Assembly (NCBI RefSeq): GCF_901709675.1
Contig: NC_051094.1
Coordinates: forward strand, 14,387,501 to 14,451,500
Source of the DNA: Syngnathus acus
Lineage: Eukaryota > Chordata > Actinopteri > Syngnathiformes > Syngnathidae
DNA: 64,000 bases
Reading direction: 5' to 3'
In this document: positions 31,133 to 44,964 of the stretch, piece by piece
Layout of the letters: each line of letters opens with the position of its first letter
Numbering within the stretch: position 1 is the first letter of the stretch
Notes under the pieces: model-generated
What the model was told of the DNA's origin: nothing
What the model saw: only the letters and a program-made list of their open reading frames with translations
Databases searched by the model: none
Position numbers and translations under genes: made by a program

Positions 31133-32574
31133 GCCAACAGTATTTAGCACCAGTCGAAAAAGGTCGAAACATTATTTTGATAGGATGTATTAGTAAGACA
31201 ATAATTAAATAAATCTGCATGAGAAAGAAAATTCTATTTTTCCTCAATGAAGTATTTCAGAGTAGGGATGCAAACCTCTGCTTAAAATCAGAGGGCATGC
31301 TTGAATGTATATATATATAAAAAAAAACATTACATATACCATTGGGTCCTAGCATACAACAGAAAAGTTTTTGCAGATTACAAAGGAACAATGCACCAAT
31401 GCTTGGTTGCTTTGCTTTTTTTCCATCAATAGTGTTAGAGGCTGGAATAATTTCATGTTTCTGAATGTGGTCAGTAGTTATGTCTTCTGAAAACCGATGC
31501 TGTTGAACTTTAATTTGCTCTATTTTCCATTTCCAGAACTTAATGTTCCTAAGAGGAGTGTGTAAATATTGTCAACAACAGCCACTTTGCTGAAAAGGGT
31601 GTTTTTTGCTGTGTCCCGAGCAGAGACAGTGAGAAGAGAGAGAGAACGCAATGTCCTAGAATAGTTTGTTCTTATCTGCTTCACTCCCATCTGACATGGC
31701 CCCTTCACCCCTTTGTTGGACTTTTTTCTGGATCATATATATATTTTCACAAAGAAACACTGCGTGTTCATACAAATCACTGCATATCATTTGAAAACAT
31801 AAATGATATTAATGCTTGACTTTGAATGACAGCCGTTTATCAAAACATACTATAGGAACCAATTCAATTATCCTTTTTGCCAAATTGCTGACAGTCATTT
31901 TACTAAGACTAAGATAAGCGTGCGTCCCTGATGCATCAATTACCTATTAGTTTTAAATCTTTCACTCTAACTTTGCCCTGGAGTCATAAATAATAATGAA
32001 AAAAAAACATGTAATACTAACAATTTCCTCACACGTTTTTCCTTGGTGTTGTCTGTAGCAGAATATCTGATCCCATGTCGCTCAAGATAATAAAATATTA
32101 CTCACGAGGACATTATTTTCAAATGGGATATCAAGTAGAAGTTGAGGGTTAACTGCGTGGCTGGTGATCAGAACATGGGCAGGAAGTGTAAATCAATAAA
32201 ACTAACTTTGGTATGAATATTCTCTTGAAGTTTTAATGAAAGTAATGGCACTAGACGTCATGTACATTTCATTGCCTTTGACCCCGTGGTATCAGCAGGG
32301 GGAGCACCAATCATTTGCGCAGCGTATGTCCAGAGCAATAAAGAAGGAAACCCCTGTAGCCCAAGTGAATCATTTGACAAAACGTTAGCTGTCCGGCAAT
32401 GCTCACAATTAACATATAATTTAACTGTGCAATCAGGCTTTTTTGCCTGGTTGTGAATTCAGCTAATAAATACAAACATCGGATATGCTCCATTAATACT
32501 AATACACATAAAATAAGTGATCAAACTGCAAAACATTTCATCTCATACAGGGGAGATTTTGGAAATATGAAGTG

Positions 32575-32596
32575 TTTGTGCGCGCGCGCGTGTGTT
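32575..32596. repeat. Alternating CG/TG tract
   Basis: TTTGTGCGCGCGCGCGTGTG, a possible Z-DNA former about 0.7 kb upstream of the cux2 ATG. Confidence 0.6.
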
Positions 32597-33291
32597 TTGC
32601 AATCCTTGAACAGATCTGCACGAGATTTTTAAGCAGAAGTTTCAAATTCGAAGATTTGCACGATGAAAATTCACATTTTAGTCATGTTATTTACTTGAAA
32701 TTTTGGATATACGGTGTATAAATGATCAATCGTTGTGGAGGGATACTATTCTGTAAAATACAATTAAACTGATGAGCAAACTAATACCTTTTTGTAATTA
32801 CGCTAACTATAGGCTATTACTTGATAGGACGGGTCAAAAATGTATTTTATTGGCTACTCCCATGTAGAAAGTGAGCTTCGAGAGAAACAAGTGGGCTTGG
32901 CTAAATTCCCTGAACTGCACTGATCTACTCATCATCTCCTTCTCTCCTTTCTTCAGACGCCATCGATTAACCACGGGCTTTACGTCAGTATTGATAACTT
33001 TGCCAAAGCAAAATCAAGTTTAATTGTCCAGTTAATGTTGTGGACGGACGGGGGCTTAGCCCAATCAGTCGGCGTTTACTTTTAAAGTGGTGCTGCCAAA
33101 ATCTACTTTCCCCCCCTTTCGTACTACTTCCAAACATTCGAATCAGACGTGATGACAAACATATCGGCGGAGTCGTGTTGTGTGTTTTTGTCAAAGTGGC
33201 ACTCGTGCCCATAAAGGCGCTTTAACTGGGGGGAATCCAGCCCACATATTTATTGCAGCCACTGAAAAAAATCTCCTCAATATCCCCCAAG

Positions 33292-33354
33292 ATGGCCGCC
33301 GATGTAGGATCGATGTTTCAATATTGGAAGAAATTTGATCTACGGCGGCTTCAG
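33292..33354 (+). CDS. cux2: Homeobox protein CUX2, first coding exon
   Basis: Twenty-one codons, MAADVGSMFQYWKKFDLRRL then Gln, ending at a GT donor (CAG|GTTAGT) in phase 0. This is the invariant N-terminus of vertebrate CUX proteins. DLRRLQ matches CUX2; CUX1 has DLQQLQ. CUX2 is a nuclear transcription factor with coiled coils, three CUT repeats and a homeodomain, important in upper-layer cortical neurons; none of those domains is in the window. The position next to ppp1cc agrees with human 12q24.11. The ATG is in a good context (CCCAAGATGG). Partial gene: everything after exon 1 lies beyond the window. Confidence 0.88.
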
Positions 33355-36311
33355 GTTAGTGCTATTTTCCTCATTCTCGCTTTATCTCTCCGGTGGCAAC
33401 TACTCTTTGGTGCATGGAAGTGTCACGGGTCTTTTTAGGTGACCGTGAGAGTGAAAGCAGCGTGCTTTGCATCGCTACTTATTAGAAATTGATCCGTGTT
33501 CTGCCTTTGTTCGGTTCAATCATTGATCAGCGTGGAGCGACCGCGGAGCAGCACAGCCTCAGCGAGCCACACCGATCTGGGATCAGCACCGCGGACAGCA
33601 CTGTTATTTTGGCTTTTTTGGCTCAAATCTCGACCGTGAGCCGCTCGCACCGCCGTGCTCACATGTATGGAAACTTTTAATGCGCCGTCGAGTCGCTTTC
33701 CTTGCATGGTAACTTTTCACACAGCTTCGTGTTTTATGCAGTTTGGGTTGACGGACGTCGCGGTGCTGTTGGCTGCACCGGTCTTTCGCTTTAACCTAAA
33801 TTTAACGTCGTTTTAGCTGCTTGCAGCCTTCAAGCTGACAAGTTTTTTTTTGCAAGTTTTATTTTTCTCTTTACGAAGGCATTTGCTTGTGCTGTTACAT
33901 TTGACGGAAGCACGTTGGTCGTAACGCGAGGACTGGACATCGAGGTTTGCCATTGATCAATAAGCAAACAAACACGATTTGGGGGAATCGTCTTTGAAGC
34001 CTCCAAACGATCATCTGGTGGACTTTTGTGGCACAGAAATGTGTCTTATCGGCTAGCGTGGGGAATGTGGCAGGTGAGCACTAGTTTTGTTTTATTGCAG
34101 ACTGACATATCGTTATAGCTTGACCACACCGTTAGACGCAAAGTTGAATTGGTGAACCACAATACCAGGCGGTTTTGTTTTATGCTATTTTTTTTAATTT
34201 TTTTTTAAGAAAGCAGTGTTGGTTGAAATCATCAGTGGTTTCCGCTGCCCTCCCTCTCGATCCCCGCTCCCCCGAAGCCGCATAGGGCTGCTCGTGCGGG
34301 GGTCGGTGGGGGCTGTGTAATCGTATTCCCTGCTAATGTTTGTAAATCAGCCTCGGCCGGCGCAAGGGCACCATCTCCGCCGTCTGACGGATGTCGTGTA
34401 TCATGACAAATGACAGGAGCATGGCAGCCCGCCCCCTCGCCAAAGCCTACCGGGCAGAAACAATCACATCTGGTGTGTGTATTGGTGTCGAGTGTTGTTG
34501 CAGCTCCTGGCCGCTGGACCGCCCTCTCTTCCGGGCCACCGTCACACGATTGTGGCTGGCTCTCACCTAACAGGACCAAGAAATATTCATCAGGATTTAC
34601 GATTTAAAAAAAACAAAAATACTGAATAGCCTCGTAGCGACATTCCCAGCTGCCCCAGATCCCCCAACCTATCATTACAGTCTGCAAAAATAGTATTACC
34701 TTAATTATCCCTACACATTACCTAATCCTATACAGGAGCTTCACCTATCGGCCAAAATATGATCGCTTGCACTTGCAGCATCTAATTAGATAAAATACCA
34801 AAAAAACAAACGGCAAAAAAAAATCCATCAAATAATCTGCCTTGCCATGCTAATAATGCAAATTTATTTTAGATTGTTTATTATTTTTGGTCAAGGCTTG
34901 CAGAAAATACTCTGGTACACTGGGAGATGTGTTAAATACGTTGTCTCATAAAGTGTCCAAACCAAAATTAGAAATACTGCACTATCAAACTACAATCATA
35001 ATAATAACCATTGATAAGCAAATGTGTTTTTGAAAACATAGAGTTATTGTTCTTGCAAAGATACTTTTGATACAACTCCACGAATCACCATTGTGCACCT
35101 CGTGTTATGCCAATGTATAAAAAGTCTTATAGCGTTCCTCAGTCTTGGTTTTTTTTTTTCTACACCGTTAGCCATATTTACATTTAAGACGTGAATGATT
35201 GCAGTGGAAAAGAACTATGTTCCATTCTGTGAGGCACATGTAATTCCCCCCTGTCACATGTCATTTTTGATGCAGAGTAGTTGTACTCATCATCATCACT
35301 GTAAAAAAAATAACTGTAATAATAAGCATATTGTTCAATGAATATCTCTTTGTCAGTGTAAATAAAATCACTGAACTTTTCAACCAAGGCAGCGACTGTA
35401 ATGCATGATATCTGTCTCTCCCTTCACAGACTTAAAGTACTGTAACTGCTAAAGCGGGAACTCGAGTGCAAAATGATTACAGTATCTTGTTTCCTTCTAC
35501 TATTGATTTAAAAAAAAAAATCCCCACTGTAAAACTGTTCGAATCCAGATTTACAAATGATTTAGGATTATTATTATTATTGTCATTTTTGCCAAGTAGA
35601 GTAATGTACTCATTAATATGGTTGATGCAAGAAGAGGCTAGTAATACTAAGATTTACTAGTCACAATCATTTTAAGTGGTAAAAGGACAACAAATATAAA
35701 TTTGAATTGTGGACTTTCACTTGTAACTGTTGAGTGTCGGTTGTAATTCAGAAACGCATTTATTAATCATCTTTTGAGTCAGGAGAGTTTCAAAATTGTA
35801 GTCCGTCCTGTGGATGTATAATATCGATTAAACTAGTTTAAAAAGCTTTTGTGCAGTGCAATTCAAACACTCTGTGCCCTTGGGAATGAAAATAACCGTT
35901 GCCCTTGTCACAATCAGCTTTTAAGGTTTGTTAAAATTGAATTCATGACTGAGCTGTTTTCTTGCACTGACGCGTGAACAATTTGAAGACTTTATTCTCA
36001 CAAACCATTTGAAGATAGCTCAGGCACTGTACGATTTGAGCACATTGTTTTATTGCAGTTAAATTTGAGTCTATTGTTATTTTTTCACCACATGCATAAT
36101 CATTACAGCAATTGCACGACCCCAAATGCCATTCTTGCGTTTATCGCATGACAGTTGGGGCTATTTATATCAGCAGTTAACACCGCAACATTTACTTTCT
36201 CATTATATGAAGTGTTGGCACAGTAGAGTTGTGCCTCTGAGTTGTTTAGGATGAATAATTCACCTGCTGGCTGATGAAAAGAGGGCACCGAGAGTGAGAA
36301 GCTCTGAGGTG

Positions 36312-36346
36312 GGGTGACCTTGGTTCCCGCTGGCTTCAGGTCACCC
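36312..36346. promoter_or_regulatory. Inverted GGGTGACC / GGTCACCC pair
   Basis: GGGTGACC at 36312-36319 and its exact complement GGTCACCC at 36339-36346. The nuclear-receptor half-sites TGACCT and AGGTCA are embedded, and a third AGGTCA lies near 36413. In a GC-rich island of the cux2 intron. Function is inference only. Confidence 0.3.
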
Positions 36347-38313
36347 GGCCGTTGCTGTGGTAATCATTCACACCGGCCAGATGGCATTTCTGTGGGCGGG
36401 CATGAAAAGGACAGGTCAGGGTCTCTCCCGCCAGGCCGAGGGAAGAACCCTGGGCCAGTGCGGTAGCGGGAGAGCGAGTCATTTCTAAAGCGGACTGGGT
36501 GTGGTCCATTTCACTTTTGATGACTTTTTGGCTCTGTTTGCATTCATGTACAGTATGAACATTGTTTGAGATAGTAAAAGGATTTGAAATACAGCATTTA
36601 TTCAAAACGGATTGCGCTCAGTGCCTGCCCTTATTTTCACTCAAATCCAGCCGTCTGTTGTTTCTCCTGATGTGCTCATTTGGCGAAATAATGCCTCAAT
36701 AATTTCTTACCATTTCTTGACCCTGTTTCCATTCATCCATGAATTTAAGAGGTGGCAAAGGGGGGGGGGGGTTCTTTTAGACCACAAACAAAAGCGGTAG
36801 GTACTACATTCAGCATGACTCAGTTGCTCTGGTGTCAGCTCTAATCCACACACATAGACAACAGTATTGCCAAACAGTGAAATTGCTTTGCTGCCTGTGA
36901 GCTTGGATGCCTCGGCTGCCAGCCCGCTCTGTGAGGTGTTTGCCAGTAGATTCCACGCACACACATGCACACACAACGTCCCAATCTCAAATTGGCTGTG
37001 AAAATCACTGTCTGTCTCTCATTCATTCATGCTTTAAATATTTGTTTGCTGATACTGTTAATGTCACATGTCTCAGTGTAATCTCATTGTAGTGGGGAGT
37101 AAATCTGTCTGAGCTCCTCCGATCGTGTATTATTTATCCTAATGACTGTATCGTTTGGTTCCGAAGCTGAGCTGGCTCTCAAAGGCCTCAAAGTGGGTAC
37201 CGTACTGTGTTTTTTAATCCATCCTTCACAACTGTCTCATGTTGGCAGGTCTTTCGAATGTGTCGCAGATTAAATGCTGCTTTTAAATGTAAACGCACTG
37301 GCTCGAGTCCTCTTATAAATGTATGCCCCTCACTATCACCACTACTTATTTGACTCAAAGGGTGGGCCATGTCTGTCTTAATCTGGCATCCTTTGGGCTG
37401 GCCCTCTTTTCTTTTGACATTACCAACAAAGGAAAAGGAGGAAGTGGAGTTTTACACAACCATCTGGGGCAAATTGAGATGTGAAATCCAGGAGCAATAA
37501 CCCCAGTACATATAAATATATATATATATAAAAAACTGGGAACATTAGAGCGTGAGAGGAGTGAAACAGACTTTAGCGTTAAGCTGTTTAACCTCACTGT
37601 GTAGCATTAGTGGTAGAGACTTCAAAGCAGATCCTTGAGCGTTGGAAGACGAATGACAAATGGGTTTAGAGAGAGCTACGCTCAGCATTCACACTTGAAG
37701 ACTAGGCCTGTCATTAATGTCAGCTTAATCACTCTGACCTTCCTTCAAGTAGATTTCCATACCTATCCATTTTTTTTTTTTGCCGCGCTTCTGCTCCTGT
37801 CTTCACGCTGCTGTATGTGCGGTGTTTTGATAAGCTCCGCTGTGATGACATTATTGTTTCTGAAATCGTAGCGGCCACATTTCTCACGAGTCATATTTAC
37901 ACAGTTCATGTTTAAACACAGTTTTAAACACCTCAGTTCAGCAAAGACTGTAAAACGTATAGCTCCCGCTTTGCAATATAATGTGGTGTCCGGTATACCC
38001 AAGTATCTGCTGTTTGCTATTCATGAATTCACCTATAAATAAAGGGGAGTGGGACTGAGCTTTACTGTGAGTTGTGATTTTATGCAAATAATTGATACTC
38101 CCCCTAAAAGCCAGAATTGTCCATCATAAATATGTCACTTTAATAGCCTTTCAAATGCATGCAATCATATTCAAACATACAAACCCTTATATACATACAC
38201 AACATGTAGTACTCGTACAGTTAGTTATGATGATGATGTTGATGGTGTTGAACAATTGCTGTTGCGGTGCAATCAGTTGTACAACAGTGAACATTTGATT
38301 GCACAGCCATGCA

Positions 38314-38357
<44 letters not shown>
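38314..38357. repeat. (AATC)11 microsatellite
   Basis: 44 bp of uninterrupted AATC followed by CGCTTTATTGTCATT, a junction often seen at the end of fish retroposons. Confidence 0.95.
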
Positions 38358-41300
38358 CGCTTTATTGTCATTACCTTTTTCCTGGCAACGAACGATATTT
38401 GTTTTGTTGATGCTCATCTGTGCAACATTGCAACACAGCCGGAACCGTAAGAGTAAACACAGCCAGTGGGCCAATGTTCCGGTCGTTGTTGTAAGAAGCT
38501 AACGTGCAGCTAGCGTCATGTAACAATCATATCTTCAGTATGGAAATATTTTAAATGTAGAAGCTGGAGGTAGTACAAAAGTGTCTTGCAATGTGTGCAA
38601 ATTGAGAATTTCTTGTGGCAGATCCTCAAAATCAGTCAAATCTGGTGATTGATTTTAAAGGGAAAAAAAATATTGACTCTCAAATTGGGTCGCCATCCGC
38701 AGCCTGGGGGTGACCACTATTTCTGAGAACAACCCAGTTACAAATACCATATACTTAAACGTTTACTAAAGGTTACATATTTTTCATCTTCATAAGTATT
38801 TTCGGCCGTGTGGCTTAAGATTGTTATATAATATACACTACATCAAGATTATTTAAGGTTTTTGGAATGTGTTAATATGGTCGTCCATTACTTTGCTGTT
38901 TAATGTCTTGAAAGTTTAAAAAAATAAATAAAAGCATACTAGTTGGCATACTCTTACATTCCATATCACTGATTTGAATACATTGATGATCTGGTTTTGA
39001 ATGGTCTGCCATATTTTCCGATGTCTCAAAGCAGTAGCTCACCCCCCCGCCCAGCTCAAGCGTACCCTTGGTGGATGACGGTGCTTCACTGAGATGCCTA
39101 ATTTTTTATAGCAGTCTTCTGCTGCCCTGAGGCGGAAGCGATTGCTCTGCAGGAGTAAATAACCAGCTTTAACAAAACTTAGGGGACACATTAGTCTGCG
39201 GGAGGACTGCTTTGTAGTGGTAGGGAGGCCTCTTCTTCCCTCACACACGGGCAGTAGGAAGCATCAGCAGAGAGGTAATGGCTTATCGGCATGAGTATAA
39301 AGCTGTGCCCTCTCTCCCTGTCGACAGCAGGCCCCCCTGCCCGGCGAGTTCATATCGAGCTGTGTTTCTCCACCGCGGCCTTGGCTTTATTTGTTTTTAC
39401 CAGCTGACACCAGTGCACACATATTGAGCACCAGTCCTTTCTTGTTCATATCACAGGCTTTACAACAAATGCCCCCCCCCACCTTGCATTGTGTCGCCAC
39501 ATCACGACCTACCGTGCCTCATTTGACCGTGTTCCACTTGATTTTCATTTTGGGCCATTTTTATTCTTTCTGACTGAAAACGGGAGTCGTGGCTGCGTGT
39601 GTTCTAATGTTGCTTGTCATGTAACGCATGATAGCATAGTGTGATGGGTACTCCTGGGCCCAGTGCACTCATGAGATCAATGCTTCTCTAACCCTCTCCA
39701 GGTTGTCTTTGGGGACCTCAGCTGCTCTCATTATGTGTTGGTGCTGGAGTGTGTTTCCTTTCCCATACAGGAGAAGCAGCCATGTATGCAAGATGCATGG
39801 TGGTCTTTTGTGTGTAGTCCACTTATTATTATTGTTACAAAGCTGCATTTCTACAGTATAATACAGAAAGTGTGCTATGGCGAAAAGCTGATGGATGGGT
39901 TGAGGTTGTGTCAGTCCCCCCCCCCCCACCATCACACAGCTAATTACTCTTTTATTCATCTCCAACAATGCGAGGGGATAGAATAAATCTGAGTCATGCA
40001 CTCGTGCTGCTTCGCCAGGAAGGTGTAGACTGGGGTCCTAAAGCGAGCGAGTGGCTTCAAGAGGTATAGTTTATCATTTTTAATGGAGAGGAAGAGGAAG
40101 TAAAGACGTGAAGCGGGGCTTTGTGATTTATATGTTGACTCGTTTGGTGGAGAAAAGAGCAAGTCCACAGTATCTCCCGCGTCCTTGTTATGGGGCACTC
40201 CCACTCAAATTCTTGCCCTTCCACATTCTTGCTTCCTCTCCACCAAATCACCCCTTTGTTTCATCTAAAAAAAAAAAACTCCAGGAGAGAATGGGAGAAT
40301 TTTGCCACGCAGGATTTCGCAAAAAGGCACAAATACATTATGTAGTTATTGTAAGCAATTCTGTCTGTGAATACTAACAGATGGTATATGCAAAGGAGCA
40401 TAATGAATCTCTTCCCTAGCTTTTCAGTGGAATACATTTTGTTGTTCCTCAAATCTACAACACCAATGTCATGTCTCCATTGTCACCTGCTCATTTAGTT
40501 TGGGCTATGGAGTATTGACAAGGGTTTGAATCCGTTAGCTTTGCTGGCGTGTAATATAGACCTCCAGGCTGTTCTTTAGTCCTGCTTGGTCTCATGAGTG
40601 CTTTCTAGACCTTGTAAGCTTAATTAAATATGCAGGGGAAGACTGTAAGCGGGTCACTATTTTTCTCTTTTAAGTGTGGTAATAGAGACTCCCATCAAAT
40701 ACTCAAAAACACTCCAAGACAAATCTGTTACGACATTTTTATATATTTGTCAAAAGGTGAAAAAGGAACAAAGAACTGAATTCAAGACCTTTCACCCCCC
40801 CCCCCCCCCCCAATTTCCCTCGTTAGCCTCCTATTGCAATCCTCCTGTAGTGTCTTTTCCAGATGAATTTTATGATATTTTCTTCCCTCTCCCGCTCTCC
40901 CATTTCTTGCTCTCTCACTCCTCAGCAGTTTTCCCCAGACAGGTTCCACAGTGTTTTAGAGGGGATGGATTTAATTGCTCTGTGGGGATTGGTTGGCTGT
41001 GCTGGGCTCGGCTGTTTAATTAGTGTACCCTGCCGGGATTGGTTTAATGCTTCATGATCTTGAAATTGTCTGATTGTTCAGCCCTCTGGGGACTCTCCCT
41101 GCCTACATAGACAGCAGGTTTAGCTAAACATTGCTCCAGGCTTGTGGCGGTGTGCCCCAAGTAACTGAAATTTGGGAGAGAGTTGCGGGGTGGGGGTCAA
41201 CCTAAAATACAAACAACAGGTTAGGCAGTGGAAAGTCATGTAAATTTGATAGCGTTGAACAGATCTCATTGGACTGTTTAGCCTTCCAGTGTTTAATTCA

Positions 41301-41383
41301 AACTTGATATTATATTTTGAAATGACCCAATTCATGTGGTTCCAATATTAGAATGCGATTCTATTCAGTCAGGCTGGGCCACT

Positions 41384-41430
41384 CAGGGGTCGGTTCTGGG
41401 CCGCATGTGGCACGCGGGCCTCAAGTTGAA
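41384..41430 (+). mobile_element. Degraded hAT terminus
   Basis: CAGGGGTCGGTTCTGGGCCGC with GGCACGCGGGCCTCAAGTTG resembles the internal GCGGGCC and terminal blocks of the element at 9590. Short and worn. Confidence 0.35.
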
Positions 41431-44400
41431 TTATCAGTTCTTCTGTATGATAAGTAGACACTCTTGCTCCATACAGCCAAAGTAATTTGCTATTCATGTG
41501 GATTTCTGCTTCCTCCAAACTTTTGGAAGCATTTTACTCTGTGGTTTGAATGGCTGATGTTGCTTGTGCTGTCTTTTTAAACATGGGCAGCATCATCTCA
41601 TGACGATCTGTAAATTATGTGCCTGGTCACCTTGAGTTAAGGGAGCTGCAGAGATTACATTTGTGTAAAAGGTTTGGGGCGTGTCTGTGTCCCTTCAGTG
41701 GCCTTCCACAGGATGCCCTTGATTCTGTTCAATCATGGCAGTGTTTTTGACCTCAAGAGTAAATGTGCTTGGCATCAGATCACGGATAAGGAAGAGTGTG
41801 GCAGTTCAGTCCAGCACAGATAGTACTTATTGAAGGCTAAACTCATTCCGCTTCATCAAACTTATCGAGCCTTCGCTTTCAAAGAAGTCAACCTTGAAGT
41901 GCATAAATCTCCATTGGCTGGTAATAAGAATATGGTCCTGCCTCTGCCTGTTTGTCCTCTTCGACAATGATGACTGGATGTTCTTGTGCACGTAAGGCCT
42001 GCTACGCACAAAAGACTTAACAGTTTTGGTCATATTTTGTGGCCAGCTCCGATCATCTCAACAGATCACCACTATCAACACTGATTTCGAAAGAGGCAGC
42101 GTTTTCGCACCTCATCTCTGTAAGGCAAAGAGCAGACACTTCAGGATATGTGACAATGTTGCCCGAGTGAAAAGAGCCAAAGGTGTGAGTGTTGTAAAAT
42201 GGCCAGGTTCTCAATAAGACTTTCTTTGGAAAATACTTCTTGCCATCTATTTAAAAAAAAAAACATTAGGTAGGACTTAATTTGTTTTATTTACTGCTGC
42301 TTCTTTATTCATAAGTCAGCACTTCTTTTATTGGCTTACATTCCATTTGCGTCATAGTTCGGTTGACTCGACGGTAGTTGCCTTTCCCCACACACATGAA
42401 GACTTTTGGTTGTAAATTTTAAATGTTTAATATTTATGAGGGTCGGGTTGACTTGCTTCGGGTCTGTATTACTGGGACAAATGCACTCTCAACATACCTC
42501 AGACAGAAGGACAATCTTATAGAGTAATCTCACAATATCTGTGTGATTTACCTTTTTTTTATATATATGAGCTTATGCTTTGAGGAGTCCTTCAGGTACA
42601 CATCCAACTTGTGCATTCTGCTTCTACTGACTAAATCGGGATAAACCCAGGGGGTCATTTTTTTTTTCTCTTCTGTGTTTCCTATGGTGTTTACATCATT
42701 AGAGACCTCGGGCGGATGCGCATGATCACCAAGGCGATTGAACACATGGTAACTGAGCTGCTCCCAAATGAGTCCCACCCTGATTTCCATCCACTCTCTC
42801 TGGGGGAGATGCCCTGATTACTGAGTGACTTTGTGCTGGAGTTGAGGGCCCTCTCCAGTTGTTTGTATTGTTCTGCACAAATCAAAGTTGTGCTGTATGG
42901 ACGATCTTGCCGCTCTGCTATGTTTGACCCCAGAATCTAAAGATTGGATATTTATCTAGTTCATTTAGGGAGGATTGTCATGTCATTTGCAGATCATGGC
43001 CTCAGGTTATAGCGCTGGTCTTTGATACATAATAATGCAGAACTCATTCAAAAAGTATATTGCTGTACCGCCACTGCCTCTTGGCCACGGCTGTGTGTCC
43101 AGCGTCCGTCTAGACGTGCGGCGTCATTAACCTGCTGCGACCTCTCCCACTGTTGAATTGGCTCTCACATCCCCTGAAGTCTAGCCTCAGAAGCTCCTCC
43201 TGTCCACAGGGAGCTAGGGCTCCCCTGGACCGTCCATTAGCGCCACTAGCCCCTACCGTAGGCTTTAATAGGCCGAGTGGCCGGAGCATCTCTCAGACTG
43301 TTGAATAATTCAAAACGTCTGGGCAATGTCTAGTCCCAGGGCACAGGGGGATGTGAACTGGGGTGCAGGGGCTCCACCGAGGCACAGGGGTTAATAACAG
43401 GTCTGTCGGTAGCTGCTCACCCCCCCCGCCATCTCCGACCATACACCAACCCCCTCCCCACCTATGAAACAATCCTATTCAGTTGATTAGATTTTTTAAA
43501 ATGGATCAATTTTTAATCAGCGGAGCATCTGACTATGGTCAATACTATCGTGGCTGGGAAGATCGTTGCTGGACAGCTGTCTTTATTTGCTGGAATGTTT
43601 GCTTTTTTTACACTTCAGAACGGCAGAGGTAAGAAACAGTGAGCTCAGACCACGAGAGCTTTACCTTTTTGCCATTATGTAATTGCTATTTAGTTTTATG
43701 TGACATCACATCTGCCAATTTCAGTGCTTTTCTCTGACGACAGTTAGAAGATTAGTCATGGTATTTTCCTGTGCAATTGTGCATTGCTCTAAAGAGATAT
43801 GGCTTCTCCATTTGCATGCACATCTGTAGTATGAGTAAGGCGCTAAACCAGCTGTAGTGCCAATGTTCTTTTCTCATGCGGCTGTGAGAATACCCCTTCG
43901 CTGTAAATAAAGACGAGTGCCTGAATTTACAACCGAGTCATTTCTGAGGTAAGTCTCACACTGTAATAAATGTGGATGCATGGGGCAGTATTATCCAGCA
44001 AATCAAAATTATGTCTCTCACATATGTAATTTTCTTTTAAAAATGTATTTACAAATATATATATACATAAACAAAACGGTGTCCTTTTAAGCATTAAAAT
44101 GTTGAGCAAGGTCAAATAATGCAACATGGTGTAAAATCAATACTGTTCTGTCCTGATGGGAGTAAATCATTTATCAAAGTCAAAAGTATAGATCAATAAT
44201 ATCACAACACATAACACAAGCACATTAGTTAAATAATGAAATAAAAAAACAAGCCATGCTAAATATTCAAAATATTTCCATGTCATCTGCATGTGGAAAA
44301 CTATATATATTGTTGGGGACACTGAATCAATGACACTGAAAATTGCACTCCATTAGCATGTTGCAAAAAATCAATTAAAATCTGAAATACAGTTTGTCTT

Positions 44401-44677
44401 GATTTTCAAAAGTCAGAGATTGAAATTATATGTGTAAGAAAATGCTAAAAGGATGCTGAATAATGGTTAGCAAAGATGGGAAAAATACGGATGTTACGAT
44501 TTATCGAATTGTTGTATTGAGGTATTCTATTTGTATATAGTACCGGAGTCACACTTTTGCTCTTGTGAAATTTATTTCACTTCTGTCAACATTTCATGTA
44601 AAGTCACTTAGATATGATCTTAGATATCATTTGATAATGCAAGTAGTCATAATTCTGTTTCTTGAAACCCTTCAGTT

Positions 44678-44964
44678 AAACTGGCCCGAAGCATTGTGTC
44701 ATGAAATCAATCATAAGTGGCCCGCTGAAGACTATGAATCATGAATCAAAAAGACTATGGATCATTATTTTGTGACCATAAAGTAATTTGTTGCGTCTGA
44801 AGTTGAACTAAAAAAGATAAAATGGAGAATGATTTGATTTGGATTAAAAATCTGACATGATGCATTAATGGTACGCCTTATATAAGGACAAAGTTTTAAA
44901 ATGGGCCATTCATTGAAGGTGCGCCTTATAGTCCGGTGCGCTTTATAGTCCGGAAAATACGGTA
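44678..44964 (+). mobile_element. TIR transposon, 5'-truncated copy
   Basis: Matches the right two thirds of the element at 46904-47319 (AGCATTGTGTCATGAAATCA ... TTATAGTCCGGAAAATACGG). The left terminus is missing. Confidence 0.75.

Larger units (their letters stand above)
30402..33291. other. ppp1cc-cux2 divergent intergenic region
   Basis: About 2.9 kb with no gene recognised. The proximal part just before 33,292 must contain the cux2 leader and promoter. In human CCDC63 and MYL2 lie between these genes; no trace of them is visible. Confidence 0.55.

Noticed and set aside
33292-33354. Identity as cux1
   Set aside because: DLRRLQ instead of DLQQLQ, and the ppp1cc neighbourhood, favour cux2.
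34021-34080. Good donor-like CAG|GTGAGC at about 34072, possible alternative cux2 first exon
   Set aside because: No in-frame start with the CUX N-terminus and no clear partner signals; a lone donor is expected by chance.
34232-34579. 115-codon minus-strand frame near the cux2 promoter
   Set aside because: Lies in GC-rich sequence where stops are rare; no recognisable domain.
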